The notes beneath the pieces were generated by a model that searched no databases, was not told the DNA's origin, and saw only the letters and a list, made by a program, of their open reading frames with translations. Position numbers and translations under genes: made by a program. DNA of 64,000 bases, from positions 40,675,986-40,739,985 of the forward strand of contig VDFB02000003.1 of NCBI GenBank assembly GCA_007258455.2, read 5' to 3'. The stretch is from Sequoia sempervirens. Taxonomy: Eukaryota > Streptophyta > Pinopsida > Cupressales > Cupressaceae. Below, piece after piece: positions 1 to 11,599 of the stretch (position 1 is the stretch's first letter; each line of letters opens with the position of its first letter).

Positions 1-3000
1 GGGTAGAGGGTTTAAGGGTTTATAGTTTAAGGGTTGAGGGTAGAGGATTGAGGGTATAGAGTTGGGGGATTAGGGTTGACAGACCAATGTATAGGGTAGA
101 GGGTATAGCGGTTGAGGGAGTAGGGTTTAAGAGTTGAGGGTTGAGGGTTTAAGGGTCAAGAGGGTTGAGGGATTAGAGTAGAGAGTTTCCTAAGTGGGTT
201 TAAGGGTTTAAGGGTTGAGGGATTAGGGTTGAGGGTAGAGGGTAGAGGGTAGAGGGCTTAAGGGTTTAGGGTTTAAGGGTTGAGGGTTGAGGGTTTAGGG
301 TTTAGGGTTTAGGGTTGAGTGTTTAAGGGTTTAAGGGTTGAGGATATATATTTGAGGGATTAGGGTGAAGAGGGATGGATGGAGGGAGGGAGAGATGGAG
401 GGATAAGTGAGATAGAGAGAAGGAGAGAAGAGGAGGGAGGGAAAAATATATATGAGGGTTGAGGATCCAATGTATAGGGTAGAGGGTTGAGAATTGAGGG
501 TATAGGGTTGATGCTCTATAGGGTTGATGGTTTAGGGTATTGGTTTGAGAGTATAGGTTTGAGGTATTAGGGTTGAGGGTACATATGGTTGAAGGATGAG
601 GGTCCAGGGTCCAGGGTAGAGAGTTTACTAAGTGGGTTTAAGGGTTTACGGGTTGAGGGTAGAGGGTAGAGGGTATTTGGTTGAGGGTAGATGTTATATG
701 GTTTAAGGGTTTAGGGTTGAGGTATTAGGGTAGAGAGGGAGGGATGGATGGATAAAGAGATGGAGGGAGAATTGAGATAGAGAGAAGGAGAGAAGAGGAG
801 GGAGGGATTGAGATATATGAGGGTTTAGGATCCAATGTATAGGGTAGAGTGTTGAGAATTGAGGGTATAGGTTTGATGACTTATAAGGTTGATGGTTTAG
901 GGTATTGGGTTGAGGGTCCAATGTATAGGGTAGAGGGTATCCAAGTTGAGATTTAGGGTTTGAGGGTTGAGGGTTTAATGTAGAGGGTAGAGGGTAGAGT
1001 GTAGAGGGTTTAAGGGTTTATGGCTTAAGGGTTGAGGGTTGAGGGTTGAGGGTTGAGGGTTTAAGGTTAAGGGAAGAGGATTGAGGGTATAGGGTTGGGG
1101 GATTAGGGTTGAGGGTCCAATGTATAGGGTAGAGGGTATAGCAGTTGAGGGAATAGGGTTTAAGGGTTGAGGGTAGAGGGTTGAGGGAATAAGGGTCAAT
1201 AAGGTTGAGGGATTAGGGTAGAGAGTTTAATAAGTGGGTTTAAGGGTTTAAGGGTTGAGGGTTGAGGGTTTAGGGTTTATGGTTGAGTTTTTAAGGGTTT
1301 AAGGGTTGATGGTTTAGGTTTTAGGGTGATGGGATTAGGGTAGAGAAGGATGGATGGATGGATAGAGATATTGAGGGAGAAGTGAGATAGAGAGAAGGAG
1401 AGAAGAGGAGGGAGGGATAGAGATATATGAGGGTTGATGATCCTATGTATACAATAGAGGGTTGAGAATTGAGGGTATAGGGTTGACGACCTATAGGGTT
1501 GATGGATTAGGGTATTGGGTTGAGGGTATAGGGTTGAGGGATTAAGGTTGAGGGTACATATGGTTGAAGGATTAGGGTTGAGGGTCCAATGTATAGGGTA
1601 GAGGGTATCAAGTTAAGGGTTTAGGGTTTGAGGGTTGAGGGATTAAGGGTTGAGGGTTGAGAATTGAGGGTTTAATGTAGAGGGTAGAGGGTAGATGGTT
1701 TAAGGGTTTAGGGTTTAAGGGTTGAGGGTTGAGGGTTTAAGGTTGAGGGTAGAGGATTGAGGGTATAGGGTTAGGGTATTAGGGTTGAGGGTCCAATGTA
1801 TAGGGTAAAGGGTATAGAGGTTGAGGGAGTAGGGTTTAATAGTTGAGGGTTGATGGATTAAGGGTCAAGAGGGTTGAGGGATTAGGGTAGAGAGTTTAAT
1901 AAGTGGGTTTAAGGGTTTAAGAGTTGAGGTATTAGTATTGAGGTTGAAGGGTATTGGGTTGAGGGTAGAGGGTAGATGGTTTAAGGGTTGAGGGTTGAGG
2001 GTTTAGGGTTTAGGGTTGAGTGTTTAAGATTTTAAGGGTCGAGGGTTTAGGTTTAAGGGATTAGGGTAGAGAGGGAGGGATGGATGGATAGAGAGATGAA
2101 GGGAGAAATGAGATAGAGAGGAGAGAAGAGGAGGGAGGGACAAAGATAAATGAGGGTTGAGGATCCAATGTATAGGTTAGAGGGTTGACAATTGAGGGTA
2201 TAGGGTTGATGAACTATAGGGTTTAGGAATTAGGGTATAGGGTTGAGGGATTAGGGATTAGGGTACATATGGTTGAAGGATTAGGGTTGAGGGTCCAATG
2301 TATAGGGTAGAGGTTATCAGGGTTGAGGGTTTATGGTTTGAGGGTTGAGGATTGAGGGATTAAGGGTTGAGGGTTGAGAATTGAAGGTTTAGGGTTTAAT
2401 GTAGAGGGTAGAGGGTAGATTGTTTAGGGGTTTAGGGTTTAAGGGTTGAGGGTTTAAGGTTGAGGGTAGAGGATTGAGGGTATAGGGTTGGGGGATTAGG
2501 GTTGAGGGTCCAATGTATAGGGTAGAGGGTATAGCGGTTGAGGGAGTAGGGTTTAAGGGTTGAGGGTTGAGGGTTGAGGGATTAAGGGTCAATAGGGTTG
2601 AGGGTTTAGGGTAGAGAGTTTAATAAGTGGGTTTAAGGGTTTAAGGGTTGAGGGATTAGGGTTGAGGGTAGAGGGTAGATGGTTTAAGGGTTGAGGGTTG
2701 AGGGTTTAGGGTTTAGGGTTGAGTGTTTAAGGGTTTAAGGGTAGAGGATTTAGGGTTGAGGGATTAGGGTAGAAAGGAAGGGATTGATGGATAGAGATAT
2801 GGAGGGAGAAGTAAGATAGATAGAAGGAGAGAAGAGGAGGGAGTGACAGAGATATATGAGGGTTGAGGATCTAATGTATAGGGTAAAGGGTTGAGAATTG
2901 AGGGTATAGGGTTGACAACCTATAGGGTTGAGGGTATAGGGTTGAGGGATTAGGGTTGATGGTAGAGGGTTTTGGGTTGAGGGTAGAGGGTTTAAGTATT

Positions 3001-4161
3001 TATGGTTTAAGGGTTGAGGGTTTATAGTTTAGGATTGAGTGTTTAAGGGTTTAAGGGTCAAGGGTTTAGGGTTGAGGGATTAGGGTAGAGAGGGAGGGAT
3101 GGATAGATAGAGAGAAGGAGAGAAGAGGAGGGAGGGACACAGATATATGAGGGTTAAGGATCTAATGTATAGGGTAGAGGGTTGAGAATTGAGGGTAGAT
3201 GGTCCAATATTTAGGGTTGAGGGTATAGGGTTTAGGGTTTGAGGGTATAGGTTTTAGGGTTTAGGGTTGAGTTTAGAGGGTTGAGGGTTTAGGGTTGGGG
3301 GATTAGGGTTGAGGGTACAATGTATAGGGTAGATGGTATAGGGGTTGAGGGATTAGGGGTTGAGGGTTGAGGGTTAAGAGAGGGAGAGGAGGTAGGAGGG
3401 AGAGAATTGAGAGAGAGTGAGAGGGAGGGAGTGGGAGAGATATAGAGGGTAGAGGGTTGAGAATTGAGGGTATAGGGTTGAGGACCTATAGGGTCAAGAT
3501 GGGTTTAGGGTATTGGGTTGGGGGTATAGGGTTGAGGGATGAAGGTTGATGGTAGAGGGTAGAAGGTTTAAGGGTAGAGAGTTTAGGGTTTGAGGGTATA
3601 GCTTTTAGGGTTTAGGGTTGAGGGTAGATGGTTGAGGGTTTAAGTGTAGAGGGATTAAGGGTTGTGGGTTGAGGGTAGAGGGTAGAGGGTTTAAGGGTTT
3701 AAGGTTGAGGGTAGAGGGTTTAGGGTTTAGGAGTAGAGGGTTTAAGGGTAGAGGGTAGAGGATTTAAGTGTTAAGGGTAGAGGGCAGAGGGTTAATGGTG
3801 GATGGGAGAGAAATAGGAGTGAGTAAGAGAGAGATTTGAGGGTATAGGGTTGAGGACCTATAGGGTTTATGGTTTAGGGTATTGGGTTGAGGGTAGAAGG
3901 TAGAGGGTTTAAGGGTTTAGGGTTGAGGGTTTAGGGTTGAGGGTTGAGGGTTTAGGTTATAGGTTTGAGGGTATGTGGTTGTAGGATTAGGGTTGAGGGT
4001 CCAATGTATAGGGTAGAGGGTATATGGGTTTATGGTTGAGGGATTAAGGGTTGAGGGTGGAGAATTGAGGGTTGAGGGTTTAATGTATAGGGTAGAGGGT
4101 AGAGGGTTTAAGGGTTGAGGGTTGAGGGTTTAAGGGTTGAGGGTATAGGGTTGAAGGTTGA
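1..4161 (+). repeat. Degenerate telomere-like minisatellite (plant TTTAGGG variants)
   Basis: The plus strand is an almost unbroken run of 7- and 8-base G-rich units: TTTAGGG, TTGAGGG, TAGAGGG, TATAGGG and TTTAAGGG. TTTAGGG is the standard plant telomere repeat. The variants dominate here and exact tandem TTTAGGG is short (for example around 296-315), so this is not an active telomere. The G-rich strand runs left to right, whereas a left chromosome end would show CCCTAAA on this strand. I read it as an interstitial or subtelomeric array. Minus-strand open frames here are low-complexity Pro/Asn/Leu/Ser strings from the repeat and not genes. Confidence 0.9.
361..3200 (+). repeat. Recurring ~150-bp purine-rich block inside the telomere-like array
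   Basis: A non-telomeric block recurs inside the array. It starts with GGATGGATGGATAGAGA-like sequence, passes through AGAGAAGAGGAGGGAGGGA, and ends in a 'GGATCCAATGTATAGGGTAGAGGGTTGAGAATTGAGG' type stretch. Copies centre near 430, 795, 1400, 2115, 2830 and 3125, and a seventh outlier lies near 5355. Spacings are irregular (roughly 300 to 720 bp). The order of sequence inside each copy is conserved, so these look like higher-order units amplified together with flanking telomere-like DNA. Confidence 0.8.
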
Positions 4162-4786
4162 GGGTGAAATTGGAAGCCTAACTTGGCCTATTTGAGAAAA
4201 TGAGTCCAAGAAATGGGGTCTCTTGTAACATCATAGGGAGACCCCATTTCTTAGACCTGTTTTCTCAAACAGGCTAAGTTAGGTTGCCAATTTCACCCAC
4301 TAGCTTTCCATTTCAGTGAAATTGACAATGTAGTGGCCTGTTTGGAAAAAATGGGTCCAAGAAATGGGATCTCTCAGTGATTTACATTATCAAGAGAACC
4401 CATTTCTTAGACTCATTTTTTCAAACAGGCCAAGTTAGGATGCCAATTTCACCCACTAGCTTGCCAATTCAGTGAAATTGGAAATGTAGTGGCCTATTTG
4501 AAAAAATGGGTCCAAGAAATGGGGTCTCCCGGTGACATAAATCACTAGGAAACCCCAATTCTTAGACCCATTTTTTCAAACAGGCCAAGATAGGTTGCCA
4601 ATTTCACCCACTAGCTTGCCAATTCAGCGAAATTGACAATTTTTTCAGACATGCAAGTTAGTGGGTGAAATTGACAACCTAACTTGGCCTTTTTGAAAAA
4701 ATGGGTTCTCTCAGTGATACATCACCGAGAGACCCCATTTCTTGGACCCATTTTTTCAAACAAGCCACTACATTGCCAATTTCACC
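4162..4786. repeat. Four tandem foldback palindromes (locus 1, PPR-like arms)
   Basis: Four inverted repeats lie head to tail at 4162-4300, 4318-4450, 4474-4605 and 4661-4786. Each has arms of roughly 55-65 bp and a short centre. Left arms contain GAAATTG...GGCCTGTTTGAAAAAATG followed by GGTCCAAGAAATGGGGTCTC; right arms are its complement. On the plus strand the core reads F-E-K-M-x-P-R-N-G-V-S, close to the PPR segment F-E-K-M-P-x-R-N-V-V-S-W seen at 12855-13845. The block interrupts the telomere-like array, and its first arm starts from a GGGTGAAATT that merges with the GGGT unit. Transcripts would fold into long hairpins. Confidence 0.85.
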
Positions 4787-4829
4787 AAATTGGAAAGCTA
4801 GTGGGTGAAATTCACAATCTAACTTGAAA

Positions 4830-5345
4830 GGGATAGGAGTGAGTGAGTGAAAGAGAGAGACTTGAGAGAGGGAGAGGGGGTAGGAGGAGAGACTTGAGAG
4901 AGAAGAGAGAGGGAGGGAGTGGGAGAGAGATAGAGGGTATAAGGGTTAACGATGGAGGGGAGAGAGATAGGAGTGAGTGAGAGAGAGAGAATTGAGAGAG
5001 GGAGAGGGATATGAGGGAGATAATTGAGAGAGAGAGGGAGAGAGTGGGAGAGAGATAGAGGGTATAAGGGTTAAGGGGTAAAGGGGAGAGAGATAGAAGG
5101 AGTGAGTGAGTGAGAGAGACTTGAGATAGGGAGAGGGGGTAGGAGGGAGAGACTTGAGAGAGAAAGAGAGAGGGAGGGAGTGGGAGAGAGATAGAGGGTA
5201 GAGGATAGAGGGTATCAGGGTTAAGGGTAGAGGGTAGAAGGTTAAGGGTAGAGGGGAGAGAGATATGAATGAGTGAGAGAGATTCTTGAGAGAGGGATAG
5301 GTGGTAGGAGGGAGAGACTTGAGATAGAGAGAGGGAGGGATAAGT
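4830..5345 (+). repeat. GA-rich tandem repeat, ~110-130-bp unit
   Basis: Four degenerate copies of a purine-only unit: GAGTGAGTGAGAGAGA, then CTTGAGAGAGGGAGAGGGGGTAGGAGG-type sequence, then GGGAGGGAGTGGGAGAGAGATAGAGGGTA. Copies begin near 4832, 4965, 5085 and 5260 and are joined by short telomere-like spacers (AGGGTTAAGGG). The long minus-strand frame across it (Leu/Ser/Pro only) follows from the composition. Confidence 0.8.
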
Positions 5346-5560
5346 GAGATAGAGAGGAGAGAAGAGGAGGTGGGACAAATATATATGAGGGTTGAGGATC
5401 CAATGTATAGGGTAGAGGGTTGAGAATCTATAAGGTTGATGGTTTAGAACCTACATATGGTTGAAGGATTAGGGTTGAGGGGACCTATAGGGTTGATGGT
5501 TTAGGACCTACATATGTTTGAAGGATTAGGGTTGAGGGGACCTATAGGGTTGATGGTTCA
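5346..5560 (+). repeat. End of the telomere-like region with a 57-bp direct repeat
   Basis: The last purine block (5346-5430) is followed by two full copies and one partial copy of a 57-58-bp unit (TTGATGGTTTAGGACCTACATATGG..., from about 5433, 5491 and 5548). Unique-looking sequence begins near 5561. Confidence 0.75.
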
Positions 5561-5587
5561 GGACCTACACTCTTTCCTTAGCTCAGA

Positions 5588-6295
5588 TGTAGGTCCATGG
5601 AGTATCAATACACGAAAGATGACATGATTTTTCTCTTCATGTGCAATGCAAGCCTAGAATGATTGTGAGTCAGAGGAGTGGGTTGAGAAATGGTTGACAA
5701 GTTATCTTAGCCCACTTCACACGTATCGCCCTCTGATGACATTGGAACTAACACAAATGGATTCATCGATCGACTTTGACCACATATTAGATCTAGTTAA
5801 CTAGGTAATATATCTACTTGCTTAGTTCTTGGAATTCCTATTGTTATCTTACTTTGTAGTGTATTCGTAATGTTGACTAATTTCAAGAGATTGTTGCACA
5901 TATCAATGCAGGGCATGTTTATGCAGTTATTGCAAATGAAGACAACAAAGAGGGAACATACTATTACTTATGTCATTGTGTTGAGGCCAAAAAGAAATTG
6001 GAGGCCCCAATTATAGATGGAGAAAACATTGAATACCCTACAGGCTTAGTTGTTACTGGAACGTGGATTAGAAGGTACCCACATAACAATGTTAAATATT
6101 GGCTATTTTAGGACATTGACACACATCGTAATATTCTTCATTACTCAAACCTTGTTGTGGAATGCAATGTTCGTTTGAAAAAATATGGGGGTAGACCTTT
6201 GAACAAGACCTTGTGGAAGGTCCGTGAGTCTAACCATGAGACAATACTTGACACAATAAAGAGTAGAGCAGACCCAGATATTTCATTGGATTAAT
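5588..6295 (+). pseudogene. Unidentified spliced coding remnant
   Basis: I do not recognise this family. A plus-strand frame from about 5667 reads ESEEWVEKWLTSYLSPLHTY and continues to a stop at 5815-5817, next to a donor-like G|GTAATA. A putative acceptor at 5881-5887 (TTGACTAATTTCAAG, with a branch-point-like CTAAT) opens a second exon. It reads through IVAHINAGHVYAVIANEDNK, GTWIRRYPHNNVKYWLF, one internal TAG (about 6110), then KTLWKVRESNHETILDTIKS and a stop near 6294. The frame, amino-acid composition and splice-like borders argue for a real ancestor. The first part (about 5597-5660) is out of frame with the rest. It could come from a transposon or a host gene. Confidence 0.5.
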
Positions 6296-6403
6296 TTGTG
6301 AATATGCACATTAGTTCTTATTAATTTATACTTGTATGCACATTAATTTATATGATGCCAATGCTATCGGATTCTTTTACTTTTCCTATTTGTAAGTAAC
6401 CTA

Positions 6404-6640
6404 CTAAAATTTGATTGGTGTCCCCTTGCAGAAAATGTTGATTTATGAGCTATCCAAGAGAATCTTAGCCAAAAAAGAAATACATCCTTATTTTGATAAT
6501 CTTGACAAATCTCAATTATTATTTTAAGCCATTATAAAAGTGCATGTGAAGCCTGGTCAGGGAATTTCAAGTTATTAATTTGAAGTTAACCTTATCATGA
6601 GCAACTATGATGTAGACATTATAAGAGCATCTTGAATTTC
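6404..6640 (+). pseudogene. Exon copy 1 of a duplicated ~235-bp unit
   Basis: The sequence begins with an acceptor-like tract (CCCCTTGCAG at about 6423-6432). It continues in one frame as MLIYELSKRILAKKEIHPYF, then DNLDKSQ..., with stops in the middle and towards the end. The same unit recurs at 6903-7142 with the same acceptor and matching residues. It lies downstream of the 5588-6295 remnant on the same strand and may be its next exon. No function is assigned. Confidence 0.5.
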
Positions 6641-6902
6641 AAGTTATTTTATTCATGAGAGGTGTTGTGTGCAATAGGTATCTTGGAACTCCTAGTGAAG
6701 ATGTATGACTAGGAGTGACTAAGTGGAGAGACTAGTATGCCTATCCTCAATGGAAGCATCAAGATTTATGCCTTGATGTTCCCGAGTTGGAACTAAATAG
6801 TGTGGATTTGTTGTCTATAAGTTCCTTCCATCTATTTTCATTTCATTTCCATTTTGGGTGCTCTTTATTTTTCTTCTTTTACTTTGTGTATTTGTAAGTA
6901 AA

Positions 6903-7142
6903 CTACTAAAAATTAATTGGCATCTCCTTGCAGAAAATGTTGAGTTATGAGTCATCAAAGAGAATCTCACCCAAAAAAGTAATGCAACATCTTTATTTTG
7001 ATGATCTTGACAAATCTCAATCCTGATTTGAAGCCATTATAAAAGAGCATGTGAAGCTTAGCGAGGGAATCTCAAGTTATTCATTTGAAGTTAACCTCAT
7101 CAAGAGAACCTATGATGTAGACATTATAAAATAATCTTGAAT
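6903..7142 (+). pseudogene. Exon copy 2 of the duplicated unit
   Basis: Acceptor-like CTCCTTGCAG is followed by MLSYESSKRISPKKVMQHLY, FDDLDKSQS, a TGA, then FEAIIKEHVKLSEGISSYSF and EVNLIKRTYDVDIIK before stops. Matching residues with copy 1 (S-K-R-I, F-D-x-L-D-K-S-Q, I-S-S-Y, Y-D-V-D-I-I) show that the protein frame, and not just the DNA, was shared. Another coding-like scrap at about 7180-7310 (KYKYLGFRMVYEAYHTIIAQ) follows. Confidence 0.5.
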
Positions 7143-7568
7143 GTATGAGTGACATTGTAAAAGATCTGTGAGAACAGAGTACCTGAGACATTGTGCCTAC
7201 AAGTACAAGTACTTGGGTTTTAGAATGGTGTATGAAGCATATCACACAATTATAGCACAAACAGAAGAATTAGGACAGCCAAATAAATCTCATTTTATTG
7301 TAAACATCATATTATTAATATAGTGAGTGTAATAACCATTGATGGTTACTAATCATTCTTTTTCTTCTTTTATTCTCTCCCTATTATAACTAGCACCAAT
7401 TGACTAACTTATTATAAAAACTTTATTTATTAAAAAAAATCAACCTAATGATTATATATCAATATCAATATAGCATACAATCTATTGAAATAAACACTTG
7501 TAATGAGGTTTTCTCTAATATTGAAATTTATTGATGTCGTAAGACATTTGTAATTCAAGCAATGTAAT
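7143..7568. other. AT-rich spacer
   Basis: It holds the tail scrap of the unidentified pseudogene (to about 7320) and then AT-rich sequence. I see no gene, RNA or clear repeat. Confidence 0.5.
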
Positions 7569-10432
7569 CCCTTAACAGTCCAAATTACAAAAGGGCAACA
7601 ATATTTGACGGCCTGTTACCCAAATACCATGTTTGTTACAAGCATTTTTTCTAAGGCATTGGGATCATGTAGGGTACCCCTACAATAACCTCTCTCAGTT
7701 TTTGTTATCTCAGAGTCATTTTTCCTTGGTGTCCAATTTTGACTTGATGGAAGAAATGTCAATTGCAAGCAACGTAAAGTTGCAAAGTGGTGCAACTTTC
7801 ATTGTGCAACTTGTGTGACCAAACAGATTGTTCCAATAAATCCAAATGAGTATTTTTATGCTAGGCATGGTCCTTTTTCACACCCAAACATGTGGAATCA
7901 CTTTGAGCTACTTTCAACCAGATCGATCCCTTAAGAGTCCAAAGTGCAAAAGGGCAGCAATCTTTGACGAGCTATTACTTAGAAATAATGATGCTTAAGA
8001 ACTCTTCATCTAAGCCTATGAGATTGTGTTTGGCCCCTCTACAATAACCTCTCTCGGTTTCTATTATCTCAGAGTCATTTTCCTATGGTGTCCTATTTTC
8101 ACTTGATGGAAAAAGTGTCAAATGCAAGCAGTATAAAGTTGCAAAGTGGTACAACTCTAGTTCTGTGATTCATGTGACCAAATGGACTGTTCCAATGCAT
8201 CCAAATGGGTACATTTATGCATGGTCCTCTTTCACACCCAAACACACAGAATCACTTTGAGCTACGTTCAACCGACTCAATCCCTTAAGGGTCCAAAGTG
8301 CAAAAGGGAAGCAATATTTGACAGGCTATTACTCGGAAACCATGGTGATTACAAACTCTCTATCTGAGTCTATGGAATTGAGTTGGGCCCCTCTACAATA
8401 ACCTCTCTCATTTTTTGTTATCTCGAAGTGGTTTTCTCGTGGTGTCCAGTTTTCACTTGATGGAAAAGTGTCAAATGCAAGCAGTGCAAAGTTGTAAATT
8501 TGTACAACTTTCATTCTGCAAATTGTGAGACCAAATAAACTATTTTAATGTATCTAGATGGGTGGTTTTATGCTAGGTATAGTACTCTTTCACACCCAAA
8601 CATGTAGAATCACTCTGAGCTACATTTAACTGACAAAATGTCTTAAGAGTCCAAAGTGCAAACTAACTGCACTCTTCAATGGGATGTTACTCAGACACCG
8701 TGATGCTTAGAAAATTCTTATTTGACCATATGGGATCATGTTGGAACCCTATAAAATAACCTCTCTTTGTTTTTTCTATCTAGGAGGAGTTTTCCCGTGG
8801 TGGTGAAATTTCACTTGGAGAAAAAGTTGTCAAATGCAAATAGTTGAAAGTTACAAAGTGGTGCAAATTTCGTTCTGCAACTCATGTGACCAAATGAGTT
8901 TTTCCATCATGTCCAAGTGGGTACATTTATGCTATGAATGGTTTTCTTTCACACCCAAACACATTGAATTACTTCAAGCTACATTCAATCAATAGAATCC
9001 CTTAAGATCCAAAGTGCAAAATGACTGCAAATTTTAGCATGTTGTTACTCGGATACCATGATGCTTAGAAACTTCTTGTCTAATTCTATGGGATCATGTT
9101 TGGCCCATCTACAATAAACTTTCTCATTTATCACTATCTTGGAGGCGTTTTCCCATGCTGAAAATTTTTTGCTTGGGGAAAAAATTATCAAATTCGAGTA
9201 GTTGAAAGTTGCAAAGTGGTGCAACTTTCGTCTTGCAACTCGTGTGACCAAACAAACTATTCCAACACATCTAGGTGGGTATTTTTACACTATGCATGGT
9301 CTTCTTTTGAACCCAAACATGTTGAATCACTCTGAGCTACATTCAACTCGTAGAATCCCTTAAGAGTCCAAAGTGCAAAATGGTTGCAAACTTCAGCATG
9401 TTGTTACTCAGATATCATGATGCTTAGAAACTTCTCATCTAATTCTATGAGATCATGTTAGTCCCCTCTACAATAACCTCTCATTTTTTTCTATCTTAGA
9501 GGCATTTTCTCATGGTGGCAAATTTTTACTTGGAGAAAAAATTGTCAAATGTAAGTAGTTGAAAGTTGCAAAGTAGTGAAACTTTCATTCTCCAACTCGT
9601 GTGACCAAAAAAAATATTCCAACGCATCTAGGTGGCTACATTTATATTAGGGATGGTCCTTTTTTTCACCCAAAAATGCTAAATCGCTTCGAGTTACATT
9701 CAACTGACAAAATCCCTTAAGAGTCCAAAGTGCAAAATGACTGCAATCTTCAATGAGATGTTACTTGGACACCATAACACTTAGAAACTTCTCGTCTAAG
9801 CCTATGGGATCGCGTTGGGACCCTCTACAATAAAATCTCTTAGTTTTCACTATCTAAGAGGTGTTTTCCCGTGGTGAAAAATTTTCACTTAGAGAAAAAG
9901 TTGTTAAATGCAAGTAGTTGAAAGTTGCAAAGTGGTGCAACTTTTATTTTGTAACTCATGTGACCAAACGAACCATTCCAACATGTCTGGATGTGTACAT
10001 TTATGCTAGGTATGATCCTCTTTCACACCCAAACATGCGAAATCTCTTTGAGCTACGTTCAACCGGTTTGATCCCTTAAGGGTCCAAAGTGCAAAAGAGC
10101 AAAAATATTTGATGGGCTATTACTTGGAAACTGTGATGCTTAGGATATCTCTGTCTAAGCCTACATGATCACGTTGGGACCCTCTATAATAATCTCTCTT
10201 GTTTTTTGTTATCTCGGAATTTTTCTCGTAGTGTCCAATTTTCACTTGATGAAAAAAGTGTCAAATGCAAGCAGTGTAAAGTTGTAAAGTGGTGCAACTT
10301 TTGTTTTGCAACTCATGTGACCAAAAAAATTGCTCCAATACATCTCGATAGGTACATTTATGCTAGGCATGGTCCTCTTTCACACCAAAACACGCTGAAT
10401 CGATCTAAACTACATTCAACTGGCTTGATCCC
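7569..10432 (+). repeat. Satellite array, eight tandem copies of a ~358-bp monomer
   Basis: Monomers start at the landmark CCCTTAAGAGTCCAAAGTGC: 7569, 7928, 8282, 8640, 8999, 9357, 9714 and 10073, with the next landmark at 10430. Spacings are 354-359 bp. Each monomer also holds CCTCTACAATAACCTCTCT, a TTTTCACTTG...AAATGCAAG segment, and CTCTTTCACACCCAAACA. Two subtypes are visible. Monomers 1-3 and 8 have CACTTGATGGAAAAAGTGTCAAATG; monomers 4-7 have CACTTGGAGAAAAAGTTGTCAAATG followed by AGTTGAAAGTTGC. Short frames inside are shadows of the repeat. Confidence 0.92.
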
Positions 10433-11590
10433 TTATGATGGTATGCAAAACAATTGAAAAGAGAAACGTACACACGACGGTTGAGAAGTCTGAGTTTTCC
10501 ACACAAAAAATATATGATCATCCTCAATTCTAGCAAGCACAAGACATTTTTTAATTATCCTCCTTTCCTTTACAACAATATACAACCAATTGTAAATGCG
10601 TACAATGGTGGAACTCGAAAACATTTTATTTTTCCTCAATTAACAACTTTGGTTGTGAAGCATTTTGTCATTTTCATTTGAAATGATTTGCTATGCTTGA
10701 AAATTGGAGTCTAAGAGAAACAAGTGATGCTCTCACATACATTTATTATTTGGTGTGATAAATAAAGTTTCCACTGTTGATTCCATTTCTTATTTGTATT
10801 ATAAATTATAACTTGCTTTCTCCCAAGTCCATTTCCTATACAAGAAATAATATTGCAAAAAGTTGACATATACATCTTTTGACGAGTTTATATGGTGATG
10901 GATCAAGAACATAACAATTCTTTCTGCACTATGAGGATTATGCTGTCAAAATGTTTAAAGACTATTCAAGATAAATGTTTGTATGATAATGTGTCAAGAA
11001 GTTAACTACTCATCATCTACTATGAATATTATGTTTTGCAAGTGTTGTAAAGATTATGTATCATTTGCTTAATTGAGTTGTTCCAATCAAAAGATTAAAT
11101 ATATTGGAATCTTTTTATTAAACATTTTATGGAATACCAATTGAAAATGTGTTTTTTTCTTTTAGATAAAACATTTCATGGAACTCTTTGGATTAAACTA
11201 AATTGAGATATGTAAGAACAAGGGAGCATTAGGAAATACATTACTCAAGGATTTTAAATAAGCCTTCTCTCCCATTGCAATTTTGAGTGGATTATTACTT
11301 TCAAAGCATTGGGAATGCTTTGTCTATTTTATAGTTGGTAGTTGTCATTCTAGAAGGCTCATCTCTTGATATATTCTATACTCATTCTTAATCAATTATC
11401 AAGTTAATAATCAGTGCATTTAATTACAGTTAATCTTTTCTTTTCAATTTGTGCAATTTTGCAATTTGTAACTCTACTACTATTCCTAGAAATATTGAAG
11501 TTGTTTAGCATCAACTAATAAAGTTGTTTAGCATCAATCAATTAATATTCAAGATAAACTATGAAAGACAACAATGATCAATGCCAGGGC
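10433..11590. other. AT-rich DNA, no gene recognised
   Basis: Very AT-rich sequence with only short chance frames. I find no domain, repeat family or RNA gene here. Confidence 0.5.
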
Positions 11591-11599
11591 TAACCAATT

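Noticed and set aside
703..2592. Minus-strand open frames rich in Pro-Asn-Thr-Leu in the telomere-like array
   Set aside because: They are translations of the C-rich complement of the heptamer repeats, low complexity and without codon bias or domain.
4812..5378. 188-codon minus-strand frame of Leu/Ser/Pro
   Set aside because: It comes from the GA-rich tandem repeat; a purine-only strand excludes most stops on the complement.
7569..10432. CRISPR-like array or coding repeats in the satellite
   Set aside because: Monomers are ~358 bp and similar over their full length, with no short repeat plus unique spacer pattern. Frames are short and not shared between monomers.
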